From the NCBI GenBank assembly GCA_012064415.1, contig SSNU01000267.1, positions 1 to 19,644 on the forward strand: a DNA stretch of 19,644 nt, in the 5' to 3' direction. This document shows, piece after piece, positions 8,433 through 15,654 of this stretch (positions within the stretch are counted from its first letter, which is position 1; the number at the start of each line of letters is the position of its first letter). Made by a program: the position numbers and the translations under genes. The notes below the pieces were generated by a model. The model saw nothing but the letters and a program-made list of their open reading frames with translations, did no database searches and was not told the DNA's origin. This DNA comes from Gyrodactylus bullatarudis. Taxonomy: Eukaryota > Platyhelminthes > Monogenea > Gyrodactylidea > Gyrodactylidae.

Positions 8433-8937
8433 AACTCTTCATTATAAAGATAACTTTATCTCTTTCCTAAGCATTATTAATTTAGTCAATTCCTCTGACA
8501 CAAGTTTAGTTATAAAGCAGAAAAAATTTGGCATAAACACCGGGTTTAAGACTGTAAATATTAAACTTGAGAGCTCTCTGTTTATTTATTCTCTTCACTT
8601 CCTAAAAGAGTTCAACCCCAAACTCAAGAATAAAATTGTTCTCTTCATAGATAGCTCTTTACCAATAGTCCCTTACACGAAATTTGTAATTCATCTTCTT
8701 GATAAAATTGATATTTATCTTTTTGAAAGTGTTTATTCATATCATTATGAAAAAACTTGTAGATATAGGGACAATTTTCTTAATATTCTTAAAAGTTTTC
8801 CAAATTCTTTTAATGAAGAAAATCTAAGGTTAATTAGGAGCATAAATTTTGAAAAAATAACTCGAATTAATAGATCTTTATATGTCCGAGTAAAAAAAGC
8901 ATGTGAGGACATTCATTATTATTTGATATCCTTATGA
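8404..8937 (+). CDS. HTH-associated repeated family, copy B, intact core
   Basis: An uninterrupted ORF of 177 codons with no recognised domain, opened by TTG at 8404 (no good ATG nearby), so the real start is uncertain. From LHYKDNF it aligns with copy C (IHYKNKF; INL/INF; IKQKKF/IKQKYL; LHFLKEFN/LRFISHFN; IVLFID/SALFIQ) and with copy A (FLFFFQLSNL; LLHFLNFLLDFD; AIFI). Its end (RSINFEKITRINRSLY, then ACEDIHYYLI) matches SNINFESIEKLNKSLH and ALMKIHSYLI of copy C. The N-terminal HTH of the other copies is absent. Homology starts within a few codons of the 42-bp inverted-repeat arm, so a rearrangement there probably removed it. The TGA at 8935-8937 is followed in the same frame by a pogo transposase C-terminus. 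The protein is rich in Lys, Ile, Phe and Ser, with no signal peptide. The domain order, and an Asp in IVLFID, faintly recall a pogo DDE core, but this is a guess. Confidence 0.5.
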   Translation: MPSFIQDFQKTLHYKDNFISFLSIINLVNSSDTSLVIKQKKFGINTGFKTVNIKLESSLFIYSLHFLKEFNPKLKNKIVLFIDSSLPIVPYTKFVIHLLDKIDIYLFESVYSYHYEKTCRYRDNFLNILKSFPNSFNEENLRLIRSINFEKITRINRSLYVRVKKACEDIHYYLISL

Positions 8938-9354
8938 TATCAGATTCAATATTTGCCTCCGAACTGCACTTCAGTCTGTCAGTCTCTTGATGCAGGAATA
9001 ATTCGATCGTTCAAAGGAACTTATCGAAGAATAATGAATTCTAAGATTTCTGAAAGAAAAATAAGTGCCCGAACAACTAAAAAGGATATCAACCTCCGCG
9101 AATGCCTTCATATTGCCAAAAAAGCATGGAGCGAGGTTGAAGCAAGAATAATCGTTAATTGTTTCAACAATGTAAAGTTTACTCAGAAAAATGAGGCAAT
9201 TAACCAAATAGATGACAAATTGTATTCCGATCTAGAAGTTTTGGAAAACTTCTTGAATCTTGAAGATAAAAAAGGAATACTTAAGGAACTAGAAGCCCTG
9301 ACATTCCATGGAGATTTTAAGAGTAGAGAAAAAAACATTTTTGATTTTGAATAA
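8938..9354 (+). pseudogene. pogo/Tigger-type transposase, C-terminal part only
   Basis: This is the tail of a DDE transposase of the pogo/Tigger/Jerky group. QYLPPNCTSVCQSLD, followed by AGIIRSFKGTYRR, is the conserved segment after the catalytic core (family form 'fLPpNtTs-lQPlDqGiI--fK--Yr'). INLRECLHIAKKAWSEV and IIVNCFNNVKF match the 'i---AI--i--aW--V---tI-nCF' block. An acidic tail follows and the frame ends at TAA 9352-9354, overlapping an AATAAA. The N-terminal DNA-binding domains and the DDE acids are not upstream; copy B of the unrecognised family is there instead, in the same frame, separated by one stop. So this is a truncated element or part of a rearranged fusion. A run GAGGGGGGACTG ending near 9591 could be the right terminus of the original pogo element, but no left partner was found. 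Confidence 0.75.
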
Positions 9355-9695
9355 ATTATTTACTTTATATAATCTTGATTGAATTGATAAACCGTGTTCA
9401 TTGAAAATAAAAATTTGAATCATTATCGAAACATATTACACCATCTGCAATATTTCACCAAAGGAATGAAAAAATGGGGGACATTGGATTGGCTAGACAG
9501 ATATTAATGACGTCAATCGTTGTGATTGTTTATTCACACATTTGTATGTTTTTTTAACCTTTGGTTTTCTCTCATGTTAGAGGGGGGACTGTCTAAATCC
9601 TTCTTACTTTAAGCTGGATATGCTTTCAATTTAGACTTGTTCGAATTTATCATCGATTCCTGATACTAATTTATTTCAATAATTAATAGTGACGA
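9355..9695. other. Non-coding 3' region of the pogo fragment
   Basis: AT-rich, without coding content. AATAAA occurs at 9406-9411, TGACGTCA at 9508-9515 and a G-run (AGAGGGGGGACTG) near 9580-9592. Confidence 0.45.
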
Positions 9696-9737
9696 TTTTG
9701 AAAATCTTGAATGAAACTTGGCAAACACCCGTTAAAT
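9696..9737 (-). repeat. Inner inverted-repeat arm, right
   Basis: Exact 42-bp reverse complement of 8391-8432. Read on the minus strand, this is a second copy of the start of the copy B region; beyond the arm the homology ends at once. Confidence 0.85.
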
Positions 9738-10240
9738 TTAACGCTCTTTCAGATGGTGCTATTCGTTTTTAAAAATTCTTCATGGTTAAAGAGAAATTTT
9801 ATCTCAGTTATTAGCAAAGGTACAAAATTCATTTTTAGCTCATTCGAAAAATTAAAAAATACTCTTTTCAATGGTGTATCACACTTGATATTATTCAAAA
9901 ACCGGTTATCTTTAGAGAGTATTGAAGTGTTTCAGATAGAAATAATTTGGTTTCTGATACTTGATTCTGATTGGTCAATGAAAAATCAATGCTCATTGGT
10001 CGAATATTTTGGGGCAGAGTGGTTTAAATAAAGATGTTTATTTCAGATTTAATTTATCTCGAGACATCATCTGTGAAATTGACTGTACCAAAATATTCTT
10101 TACTCTTATGTATGTAGGAGAAGACTTGTCTGATGCATTTATTCCTTCTAAGGCGTATGAAAGTAGGGGGGATAGAGAGAAGGAGAAAACAAGCCTACTA
10201 TATGTATATGTGCACAATTTTTTTGATGTATTAGAAAATA
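9738..10240 (-). other. Asymmetric right-arm segment with TTGGTC motifs
   Basis: This 503-bp segment separates the two right arms and has no counterpart on the left, where only 48 bp separate the arms. It carries ATTGGTC at 9970-9976 and again at 9995-10001. On the minus strand these read as CCAAT boxes pointing toward the inner arm. Several short open frames on both strands (for example 10009-10335 plus and 10038-10244 minus) have no recognisable product and I do not call them genes. Either the left side lost this segment or the right side gained it. Confidence 0.45.
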
Positions 10241-10291
10241 CCAAAAATTATCTTCCTAAATTGGTCGACCAAAATAGGAAGAGAGTGAAAT
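10241..10291 (-). repeat. Outer inverted-repeat arm, right
   Basis: Reverse complement of 8292-8342 with two mismatches; TTGGTCGACCAA at 10261-10272. Similarity decays outward into (TA)-rich sequence at about 10310-10336. Confidence 0.7.
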
Positions 10292-10309
10292 CTTCCATAA
10301 GTGTACAAC

Positions 10310-10336
10310 ATACATATATATGTATATATATATAGT
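10310..10336. repeat. TA-rich microsatellite
   Basis: A run of TACATATATATGTATATATATATAG type just outside the right outer arm. A comparable AT run at about 8217-8262 lies outside the left arm. Confidence 0.55.
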
Positions 10337-10392
10337 TATCAGTATTGACTCTTCAAGTATTTTTTAAACACAATAGAATTATAACTCCCTAT

Positions 10393-10630
10393 GAGTTTAG
10401 AACCAAACGAAAATATTCTTGATGAAGTTCGTCAATACTATCGTTAAAATTAATTCATATTATTTTATTATTGATCTAGGAGAACTCACTGTTGTATGGA
10501 TTTCTTCATCTACTGTATCGTTATAGCCCTCCAAAATAAAAAAAAATTATAAGTTCTCTATACCTTTCAGAAGAGTTTAGAACCTAACTCAAATATTCTT
10601 GATGAATTTCAAAAATGGTATCGTTCAAAT
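10393..10630 (+). repeat. 58-bp direct repeat, two copies 180 bp apart
   Basis: 10393-10450 and 10573-10630 both start GAGTTTAGAACC and share AATATTCTTGATGAA and TATCGTT, about 80-85% identical by eye. Similar phrases (ATAACT...TATTCTTGA...TCAAAAA) appear near 13,425-13,490. The region between and around them has no coding content. Confidence 0.55.
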
Positions 10631-10651
10631 TTATAGGCAAACTTTGAAATA

Positions 10652-11305
10652 CTGTAGGAGCCCAGAATTATGTTACACAATTGTCGAAAAATTAAAAAAT
10701 CCACGTTATATATGAAATTGAGAAAAAACGTCTAATCAGGTTAAAATAACTATGTTACATTAAAAAATAGGCAAAAATCCTCACAGACCTTCTAAGGTTT
10801 ACGTTATAGGAAAGCATACACTATGTAACAATTACTAACGCATTCTTGATGAAAAATTACTTATAACTGATTAATAAATAAAAAACAACTTTGCAAAAGG
10901 ACCCAGTTTTTCTCTTGATGCATTCTTCAAAGGCAATAAAAAATAGAAATTTTATGCCGTAGAATGTACATGCTAAGAATGTCTGCTCTAATCATTATCT
11001 GTTCATTCAATTTCTTACACATGTTTTCTATTTGAGAAAGGTTCAATTGCATTACATTGCATGATATCAGAAGGTACAAATGTCTTAAATTGTACTGTGG
11101 GATTGCATTACATGAAAAGGTATGGTCACTCTACACAGGCAAAAATCCTCACAGACCTTCAATTTACGTTAAAGGAAAGCATACACATGTTTTAATGTAA
11201 AATGGTTATTTTAACCAGATTAGACGTTTTTTTCTCAATTTCATATATAACGTGGATTTTTTTAATTTTTCGACAATTGTGTAACATAATGAAGGGCTCC
11301 TACAG
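10652..11305. mobile_element. MITE with long terminal inverted repeats and TA duplication
   Basis: CTGTAGGAGCCC at 10652 is mirrored by GGGCTCCTACAG ending at 11305. The terminal inverted repeats are about 100 bp (10652-10750 and 11205-11305), with four mismatches and two single-base gaps, and weaker pairing continues to about 10767 and 11188. Both ends are flanked by TA (10650-10651 and 11306-11307), the target duplication of Tc1/mariner and pogo-type elements. The 654-bp element has no transposase ORF, so it is non-autonomous. Just inside the inverted repeats lie two copies of a roughly 50-bp segment in direct orientation (10769-10821 and 11137-11186), which is unusual. Confidence 0.85.
10769..11186 (+). 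repeat. Direct repeats inside the MITE
   Basis: 10769-10821 and 11137-11186 share AGGCAAAAATCCTCACAGAC, then TTTACGTTA and AGGAAAGCATACAC, in the same orientation. They abut the inner ends of the terminal inverted repeats. Confidence 0.8.
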
Positions 11306-11307
11306 TA

Positions 11308-11955
11308 TATCAATTCAATATCATTCGATTGAATTATCTCATAGTGTGAAAGGAAAATAATGAAATGAAAAAAATGCTGAGTGGAATTTAATGCTGACCT
11401 TTCTCCGTTATTTGGTTCAGGAGTTGTTTGGGAAAAACTAGAAAACTGAAGCTTGTTTGAAGAAATGTCTGACATTTAAGTATTAAAACATAATATTTTG
11501 GACAAAAAACAAACAGAAGAGTAAAAGGTTCTCCTAAACTTAGATAAATTCCAAATTCAATATGATTTTCAAAAATCGAATAAAAGTTGAAATTTATTGA
11601 ATATTTTTGGGGATTCAATATATTGCACAAATGATTTTTTTGGTGCGGCTTTAAACAGAGTAACTTTCACAATGATTTGTGACTTATTCTATTCTGATAT
11701 GCTTTTTCTAACAAAGCTTTGAAGAAGTTTTTAAGGAATTAATCCGATTCATTAATTTTTTATCTCATATTTTGAGTATAATTATAGCAGATTCATTTCT
11801 TTTGCTGAATTTAAAAGTCGAAAATGAAAATCTGTCAAGAAAGCCTATTTATTCATTCTTGTTACATATTTTCGAATCTCTAGTTTCAACTGTTGTTTCT
11901 ACATCTGGTTAAATACATTTTTATGCTTAACGCTATATTAACATAAAATACTTAC
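11308..11955. other. Non-coding stretch beside the MITE
   Basis: No gene seen. Minus-strand open frames across 11206-11630 lie partly in the MITE end and show no domain. On the minus strand the segment just below 11956 would be the start of an intron if the exon at 11956-12158 is real. Confidence 0.45.
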
Positions 11956-12158
11956 CAGATTTTCCTGAAAATTTTGATATGAAGATAAATCCTTAAATTC
12001 TTTTTTTGTGTTCGACCTGAATCTGGGAATTGTGAGAATCTCATAAAATATTCGCTTTTCCATATCTGATAAAAGAGCACCATTTTCTTTGACATCACTT
12101 GCGATATCGTGGAATATATGTTCAACTCTTTTGTGATTCACATCCAAAAGTGTCAAGT
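11956..12158 (-). CDS. Possible internal exon of an unknown host gene
   Basis: On the minus strand a 203-nt segment is bounded by a good acceptor (TTTAAACATTGCAG, ending at 12159) and a near-consensus donor (AATCTG then GTAAGTATT, beginning at 11955). Between them one frame is fully open: two leading bases plus 67 codons, ending on a codon boundary. The peptide is hydrophilic and mixed in composition (VEHIFHDIASDVKENGALLS, then MEKRIFYEILTIPRFRSN). It looks more gene-like than the surrounding AT-biased frames, but I do not recognise a domain. It lies head-to-head with the ORF at 12217, only about 60 bp away. It could be an exon of a host gene on the minus strand, with flanking exons outside recognition, or a chance open frame. 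Confidence 0.35.
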
Positions 12159-12216
12159 CTGCAATGTTTAAATATTCGCATAAGAAAACGTATAGTAATT
12201 TTGGAAGTAGTTTTAC

Positions 12217-13158
12217 ATGAAGATGAGGGTTAGGAATTTATTAGATTTTTTCCTCAATTACAATTATTGTAGTAAATACTCCTCTATGAATTCAGTTACG
12301 AATGATATTTTTCAAGATTACAGTTTTATTAAAAGCAATATAATATCGAGAAGAGATATTTTTTCGATAAATTTATCAACTACATATCCCTTGACCCCTT
12401 TGATATTATCGAAAAAAATATTGGAATATTATATAAGCAAGAATACGATCAGAGTTGAGGAAAAATCATGGAAGATCGTTGCTGATTTGAAGATTGTCTC
12501 AATCTTGAATAGGATTAGTGAGGGTTACTCTGGCTACCCTTGTTGCTTTTGTCTCTGGAATTCAAGAGATAATGTTAATCATTATTTGATTCGAGATTGG
12601 CCCCCGCGAGATGTTACAGATGAACACTCGAGATTTAATGACCCTCTTGTAAGTAGCTCAAGAATCATTTTACCAGTCCTCCACTTGAAGCTTGGAATAT
12701 TTGCACAATTCATCAAGAGTGTTTCTGGAGATGTACATAAATATTTGGCTGATAAGTATAAAGTCAGTCTAGCAAAAGCAGAAAAGGGGGCCTTCATTGG
12801 TCCTCAAGTAAACAAAATAGTACAAGACATTGATCTGCAAAATCAATTGACAGTACCACAAGTAAGAGCATTGAAAGCAATTTCAGAAGTGTTTGAAGTT
12901 CTCCCTTACGATAAAAGAGAAGGCACAAGAGGCAAAATAGGCCATATGATTAGTTGTTTTAGAGCCATAAACGTGCACATGAGTTATAAAGTTCATCTTT
13001 TATGGGGTCATTTGGACAAACTTCCTGATGATAGAACAACAGATCAACACGGTGAGCGATTTCACCAGGAGTTAAACATTTTCGAAGAGAGGTTTCTTGG
13101 GAAGAACAAAGAAGGTATACTCAGTGATTACTGTTGGTTCATTTCGAACAAGAATTAA
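12217..13158 (+). CDS. Intact C-terminal domain of a multicopy zinc-finger family (transposon-like)
   Basis: A 313-codon open frame without stops. The conserved part starts near residue 83: WKIVADLKIVSILN, then GYSGYPCCFCLWNSRDN with HYLIRDWPPRD, then ILPVLHLKLGIFAQFIKSV, KGAFIGPQV, MSYKVHLLWGHLD, DQHGERFHQELNIFEERF and LSDYCWF. From memory, this order (DLK...GYTKYxCFLCxWDSR...LPPLHIKLGL...FVGPQI...SDEHGERFHQD...ADYCW) is a family present in many copies in hydra, aphid and copepod genomes, with an N-terminal Cys-rich module. I know no established function; the copy number suggests a mobile-element origin. The 'FLGN' block before MSxKxH is replaced here. The start at 12217 is the first ATG; the 80 residues before the domain look non-conserved, so an upstream exon may exist. 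An AATAAA lies 47 nt after the stop. The N-terminal module of a related copy is at 17751. Confidence 0.7.
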   Translation: MKMRVRNLLDFFLNYNYCSKYSSMNSVTNDIFQDYSFIKSNIISRRDIFSINLSTTYPLTPLILSKKILEYYISKNTIRVEEKSWKIVADLKIVSILNRISEGYSGYPCCFCLWNSRDNVNHYLIRDWPPRDVTDEHSRFNDPLVSSSRIILPVLHLKLGIFAQFIKSVSGDVHKYLADKYKVSLAKAEKGAFIGPQVNKIVQDIDLQNQLTVPQVRALKAISEVFEVLPYDKREGTRGKIGHMISCFRAINVHMSYKVHLLWGHLDKLPDDRTTDQHGERFHQELNIFEERFLGKNKEGILSDYCWFISNKN

Positions 13159-13204
13159 CATTATTTCTTATGTACTGTAAAAATAATTCTTTTTTAGCTT
13201 TTTC

Positions 13205-13210
13205 AATAAA
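13205..13210 (+). terminator. Polyadenylation signal AATAAA
   Basis: AATAAA lies 47 nt downstream of the TAA at 13156-13158, followed by an A-run at about 13229-13237. The placement suits the 3' end of the gene at 12217. Confidence 0.5.
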
Positions 13211-13937
13211 AATGTACTGTATAATTAAAAAAAAAATCTTCTTAATTCCTATTGGTCCATCGTGGGTAGTATTGCGACACAGGGTAGTAGGGAGAAGGGA
13301 ATATTTTGTGTAACAGAGGTCCCTGTACGTAATTTGTTACACACATCAGTCTTTTTGCATGTAACCTTGTGCATGTGTATGTATCACTTTCTCCTAGTAT
13401 ATTCCAAACTTTAAGAACCCATAACTTTTGACGGAGACGTCCGACGAATATGAAAGTTACATATTCTTGACCAGCTCAAAAAGATGAATAAATTGATGTA
13501 AATTTTATTGAAGGAAAAAATTGTTTTAAATATTTATTGAGAAAAAACCTAATTTTGAGTCCTTAATGCGAATTTTCTGGTGCTCAAGTTCAGAATTCAG
13601 TGTTCAAACAAAGTTTATTTGTTAATTCAAACATTTAGCTCTTTTTCAAGCCCAAGTTTGTTAATGTAAGTAAAATATTAGTAAAGATATAGCATTTCAA
13701 AAAAACTATCTCGAAAAATAATTTAATGGCCGCTGAAGGGCACCATGAGAATCAGCGTGGAAAACTGAACAAGATATCAAAAAATCAGCCTGGTTGTATT
13801 TTTTTGTTGCACCGTGTTATCACTCTAACTTCGCTTGCATTGGGTTTCTGGGTAGAACTACAAATGGGGAAATTTTCAAGCAGCTTTGCAGCTCTGTCAA
13901 GCTTACTTGTGTTTGTAAATCTGCTTTTTCCCGTCAG
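13211..13937. other. Intergenic stretch before LINE copy B
   Basis: Mostly non-coding. From 13726 an ATG opens a frame that runs into LINE copy B, but its first 70 codons (to about 13937) do not match LINE proteins. The minus strand over 13790-13945 is open as well. I treat this as fused unrelated sequence. Confidence 0.4.
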
Positions 13938-14465
13938 GCCTAACTTAGGATATTTTTATCTAAATGATGCATCAATAAAAAAGAAAGATAACATTACATC
14001 TGAATTTTTACAACAAACTTTCATGTCTGTGTTTAACCAACTATATCCACTTAATCTTGAACTTCTAATTCATAATGAATCTTGCCTTCACTATCATAAT
14101 ACAACATTTATGAGTTTTGCTGAATTTAATAAATTACTGAAAAAATCAAGAAATAAAAACACTAAAGATTTCTATAAAATTAGTATAAATATACTTATAA
14201 ACTTTTTTTACACCATTCCTGACTATATACTACTAGCAAAAGTTATTCCCATACCTAAGCCTAATAGGAATGAATTTAGACCAATAACATTACAAAATAC
14301 TCTTATGAAGATTATTGACTCAATTCTATTTGTCAAGATTCTCAACATAATTAATTTAAATAAAATTGATCCAAATCAGCATGGTTTTTGTCGAGGAAAA
14401 TCATGCGAAACAAATATATTTGATTTTCTAAACTATGTCTCACTTCTCGGTCAGTGTATACACTG
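13938..14465 (+). pseudogene. LINE copy B: linker end and reverse transcriptase fingers
   Basis: The open frame (13726-14466) becomes LINE-like at PNLGYFYLNDASIKKKDN, which aligns with KPKQGYFFL of LINE copy A. ITSEFLQQTFMSVF matches MTCEALQNIFMSD in copy A at 3991. Then come the first reverse transcriptase blocks: LKKSRNKNT, IPDYILLAKVIPIPKP, NEFRPITLQNTLMKIIDSIL and PNQHGFCRGKSCETNIFDFL (forms 'viPIpKp', 'yRPIsl---l-KilE-il' and 'Q-GF--g-st---i'). The catalytic blocks that should follow (AFD and YADD) are missing, because the frame runs straight into the left end of the transposon at 14466. No continuation was found after its right end at 15654. Homology to copy A covers only about 30 residues, so they are two insertions of one family, or overlapping fragments. 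Confidence 0.75.
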
Positions 14466-14467
14466 AC
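14450..14467. repeat. 18-bp perfect palindrome at the transposon edge
   Basis: GTCAGTGTATACACTGAC reads the same on both strands. It overlaps the left terminus of the element at 14466 and contains the AGTGTATAC motif that also occurs inside both terminal inverted repeats. Confidence 0.7.
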
Positions 14468-14524
14468 ACATCTGAATGCCCGAGTGTATACTCAGTGTAC
14501 ACATTGACCGTTTCTTTTGAGACC

Positions 14525-15155
14525 CCCCTTTCTTATTATTATTTATCCCTCAAATTGTAACCAACTTTAAGTGAATATAAGATTTACAAATTAAAATATT
14601 TTCAGTAAATTCTTTTTGCTATATTGTTCTACAAGAAATAAGTTTTCTCACAGTCAATAGATTTTCCTGATAGCTTCAAAAATAAGAAGTTATGAAGATT
14701 TGAAAAATACAGGTTTACGATAACAATTTTGTTTATGAAACTTCATTTATTCAAGTTTTACAGTAGCATAAAAAACATGACGAATAAAGTGGAATTTCAA
14801 GTGTTTTGTCACACTTAAAATTTTTGACTACTTCAATATGCCTAAAGATCATCGAAAACTTAATTTCACTAGAAAAATTATTCTATGAACTAAATTTCGA
14901 TTGAATGGTTCATTTACAAAGTACTCGAACTCAGGGTCGAAAGTTTTGTATTTTTAAAGTATTTTAGATATTTAATTATTTGTTAAAGTTTTTTTTAGAA
15001 ACACATAATATCTTTGTAATAGACCACTCATATATTTTAGAATTGGTTCTTTCTATTGGAACCTCAAGATTTAAACCAATAGAAATATTGTTCGAGTTTG
15101 ATAAATATTCCTCAGGGTTGAAGGATATCATTACTCTAATTTTATTACCTTCATA
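14525..15155. other. Non-coding left interior of the DNA transposon
   Basis: AT-rich sequence between the left inverted repeat and the transposase remnant. No ORF on the plus strand; the minus-strand frame at 14976-15338 is a shadow of the transposase. Confidence 0.5.
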
Positions 15156-15594
15156 ATGGATCAAGAATTCAATGCAATAGTTTCTTCTATGATTAAAAAC
15201 GCAAATTCCCACAGATTTGATGACAATGGTTATGATGAGTTCATCTCTAGAGTTAAGGCTTCCAAGTTGCCAAACAAAACAGACAAGAACCTGTATAAAT
15301 TGTTTAGCAAATATGACATAGAAGTAATCGATCAACAAGAAAGAGTTATCCGAAAGCGCAATACATCAACGGATAAATTTTTGTTCGGGACAATGAGCTA
15401 TTTGAAATATTAGACCAGACGCACAAGAATCATGGCCATTGTCGTCTCAATAAGATGAAGGAGATTTTAAGGAGGTAATCAAGGCGTATTTGAATTTATG
15501 TCTCAACTGTGCCAAAAATAAGTCATCGAAACGAAAAGGACTCGTGACAAATCCAATTGTATCAACGGCTTTCAATCAAAGATGTCAAATTGAA
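15156..15594 (+). pseudogene. Integrase-like transposase, N-terminal HHCC part
   Basis: Frame 3 from the ATG at 15156 gives 85 codons starting MDQEFNAIVSSMIKNANSHR and ending with VIRKRNTSTDKF. Frame 2 then takes over at about 15392 (NELFEILDQTHKNHGHC, with the histidine pair), and frame 1 from about 15475 (VIKAYLNLCLNCAKNKSSK, then GLVTNPIVSTAFNQRCQI). Together the pieces contain a complete H-x4-H...C-x2-C zinc-binding domain and the linker typical of KRBA2/SCAND3-like and Ginger-type integrases. Both shifts are net -1. The next conserved residue should be the first catalytic Asp ('Q-v-D-l'), but the sequence turns into the right inverted repeat at 15596. The enzyme would cut and join the transposon ends; this copy lacks the whole catalytic core. 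Confidence 0.7.
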
Positions 15595-15654
15595 AGGTCT
15601 CAAAAGAAACGGTCAATGTGTACACTCAGTATACACTCAGGCATTTAGATGTGT

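Larger units (their letters stand above)
14466..15654 (+). mobile_element. Integrase-type DNA transposon (Ginger/KRBA2-like), internally deleted
   Basis: 59-bp terminal inverted repeats, 14466-14524 and 15596-15654, match at 56 of 59 positions and begin ACACATCT. Inside is the N-terminal part of an integrase-like transposase (15156-15594). The element is 1,189 bp. The transposase frame runs into the right inverted repeat just before the catalytic core, so the core has been deleted, making the copy non-autonomous. No target-site duplication is evident: the flanks are ACTG on the left and GAAC on the right. From memory, Ginger-type elements are cut-and-paste transposons whose transposase resembles the integrase of Gypsy retrotransposons. 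The element lies directly at the point where LINE copy B is broken. Confidence 0.75.

Noticed and set aside
9476..9600. Inverted GGATT...AGACAG / CTGTCTAAATCC pair as pogo ends
   Set aside because: Both lie on the 3' side of the fragment, match only in part, and no TA duplication is evident.
9711..10031. 106-codon plus-strand frame
   Set aside because: Its start is the antisense of the copy B inverted-repeat arm and the rest is Phe/Leu/Ser-rich without a domain.
10009..10335. Plus- and minus-strand frames in the right arm
   Set aside because: No motif, and the end runs through the inverted-repeat arm and a TA microsatellite.
11206..11630. Two minus-strand frames
   Set aside because: The first overlaps the MITE terminal repeat; neither shows a domain or splice context.
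13726..13937. N-terminal 70 codons upstream of LINE copy B
   Set aside because: No LINE similarity, and the other strand is open too; probably unrelated fused sequence rather than the true start of ORF2.
14976..15338. Minus-strand 120-codon frame
   Set aside because: Shadow of the integrase-like transposase, whose zinc-binding residues are on the plus strand.
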